From: an uncultured Cohaesibacter sp.
Lineage (GTDB): Bacteria; Pseudomonadota; Alphaproteobacteria; Rhizobiales; Cohaesibacteraceae
Reading direction: 5' to 3'
Length of the DNA stretch: 64,000 bases
NCBI RefSeq assembly: GCF_963666525.1
Contig: NZ_OY762905.1
Span: forward strand, 1,419,331-1,483,330
Each line of letters starts with the position of its first letter. The first letter of the stretch is position 1. Under the pieces are notes generated by a model. That model was not told where the DNA came from. It ran no database searches and saw nothing but the letters and a program-made list of their open reading frames with translations. Positions 63,122 through 64,000 of this stretch are shown here, piece after piece. The position numbers were made by a program, and so were the translations under genes.

Positions 63122-64000
63122 ATGAGTGAAGCAAACGCGACAGCACCGGCGAAAAACGCCTCCGACTCCTCGGCATCCGAAGGATCCCGGGGACCGTCGC
63201 CGCTTGACCAGTTGAGCCAGCTCATTACCTTCCTGCGTCAGGGCGATCTTGGGCTGGCCATTGGCGTGATGACCATTCTTGTGGTCATGATCCTGCCGCT
63301 GCCTTCGGCTTTCATGGATATGTTCCTTGCCATATCCATCATCTTTTCCGTGCTCATCCTGATGACGTCGCTGTTCATCCGGGCACCATTGGAATTCTCG
63401 TCCTTCCCGACGATCCTGCTGGTCTCGACCATGCTGCGGCTGGCGCTGAACCTCGCATCGACGCGCCTCATTCTGGCCAATGGCCACGAGGGCTCGGGCG
63501 CGGCGGGCAACGTCATTGAGGCATTCGGCAATTTCGTGACCCGAGGCAACTTCGTCATCGGCGTCATCGTCTTCGCCATTCTGGTCACGGTAAACTTCGT
63601 CGTCATCACCAAGGGTTCGGGTCGTATTGCCGAAGTCGCAGCCCGTTTCACTCTCGACGCCATGCCCGGCAAGCAGATGGCAATCGACGCCGACCTCTCT
63701 GCAGGCCTCATCAACGAGGAAGAAGCCAAGAAGCGCCGCAAGGACCTTGCCGATGAAAGCACCTTCTTCGGCGCCATGGACGGTGCCAGCAAGTTCGTGC
63801 GAGGCGACGCCATCGCTGGCCTCATCATCACCTTCATCAACGTCCTCGGCGGCATCATCATCGGCGTCGCCCAGAAGGACATGGCGATTGGCGATGCGGC
63901 CCAGTCCTATACCCTTCTGACCATCGGTGACGGGCTGGTTTCCCAGATCCCGGCCCTGATCGTTTCGACCGCCGCAGGTATATTGGTTTCCAAGGCCGGC
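63122..64000 (+). CDS. flhA: Flagellar biosynthesis protein FlhA (partial, cut by window edge)
   Basis: FlhA is the large membrane component of the flagellar type III export gate. 293 residues are visible, starting [20 protein letters not shown]. The first helices ([20 protein letters not shown] onward) and the strongly conserved cytoplasmic FHIPEP loop are present: [60 protein letters not shown] and [20 protein letters not shown]. The 3' part lies beyond the right edge. It follows flbD by 78 bases. Confidence 0.95.
   Translation, partial: MSEANATAPAKNASDSSASEGSRGPSPLDQLSQLITFLRQGDLGLAIGVMTILVVMILPLPSAFMDMFLAISIIFSVLILMTSLFIRAPLEFSSFPTILLVSTMLRLALNLASTRLILANGHEGSGAAGNVIEAFGNFVTRGNFVIGVIVFAILVTVNFVVITKGSGRIAEVAARFTLDAMPGKQMAIDADLSAGLINEEEAKKRRKDLADESTFFGAMDGASKFVRGDAIAGLIITFINVLGGIIIGVAQKDMAIGDAAQSYTLLTIGDGLVSQIPALIVSTAAGILVSKAG

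Noticed and set aside
1..64000. CRISPR arrays, prophage, insertion sequences, tRNA and rRNA genes
   Set aside because: None could be recognised by eye: no spaced direct repeats, no transposase or phage frames, and no cloverleaf or rRNA segments were seen in the spacers.

Overview
The window is chromosomal DNA of a motile, Gram-negative alphaproteobacterium that lives on sugars and organic acids, very likely marine. Several independent signs agree. There is a SciP (DUF1153) gene, and two exact TTAA-N7-TTAA CtrA boxes stand before fliF. The flagellar order fliF-fliG-fliH-fliN-flbD-flhA is the one known from Caulobacter. The SOS cassette imuA-imuB-dnaE2 carries an alphaproteobacterial LexA box (GAAC-N7-GAAC). 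A TRAP uptake system and compatible-solute-type catabolism are also present. A Hyphomicrobiales genus such as Cohaesibacter would fit, but that is a guess from gene content. No rRNA, tRNA, CRISPR array, prophage or insertion sequence was seen.

Layout. 1-5.0 kb: hexuronate catabolism, uxaC followed by TRAP genes dctP-dctQ-dctM (cut by the left edge), divergent from a GntR/FCD regulator; the shared spacer has two related inverted repeats. 5.2-7.7 kb: 5-oxoprolinase operon pxpABC. 8.35-10.4 kb: a chemoreceptor with a c-type haem motif in its sensor domain. 10.5-15.1 kb: galM and a triple-domain LplT/PlsC/acyl-ACP synthetase fusion. 15.8-20.0 kb: xylR-xylB-xylA. 20.1-21.8 kb: SLC13-type carboxylate transporter. 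22.0-29.3 kb: one operon, lacI-SBP-permease-permease-GH63-ATPase, probably for a glycosylated compatible solute, with twin LacI-type operators. 29.7-35.4 kb: SOS mutagenesis cassette. 35.4-36.3 kb: a largely non-coding stretch with a candidate small RNA that carries CCUCCUCCC in a hairpin loop.

36.3-38.9 kb: glycerate 2-kinase, a YaiI-type protein and an RluA-type pseudouridine synthase. 39.4-46.7 kb: a Na+/solute symporter (DUF4212 subunit plus SSS subunit), a cNMP-binding/CBS/DUF294 protein, an unknown membrane protein, a lone receiver-domain protein, and a sensor-kinase-like protein that has lost its phospho-accepting His and is fused to a DnaQ-type exonuclease. 46.7-53.2 kb: DMT exporter, HerA-like ATPase, RNHCP zinc-ribbon protein, HxlR regulator divergent from an Old Yellow Enzyme, and mnmA. 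53.5-64.0 kb: flagellar genes fliK, flgD, sciP, fliF, fliG, fliH, fliN, flbD and flhA (cut by the right edge).

The most unusual parts are the GH63/ABC operon, whose MalF-type permease carries an inserted DUF11-like periplasmic domain and whose MalG-type permease has an extra multi-helix N-terminus; the symporter-linked signalling cluster with a pseudokinase-exonuclease; the haem-binding chemoreceptor; and the CCUCCUCCC small RNA candidate. All functions are read from sequence patterns and family knowledge; no database search was run.
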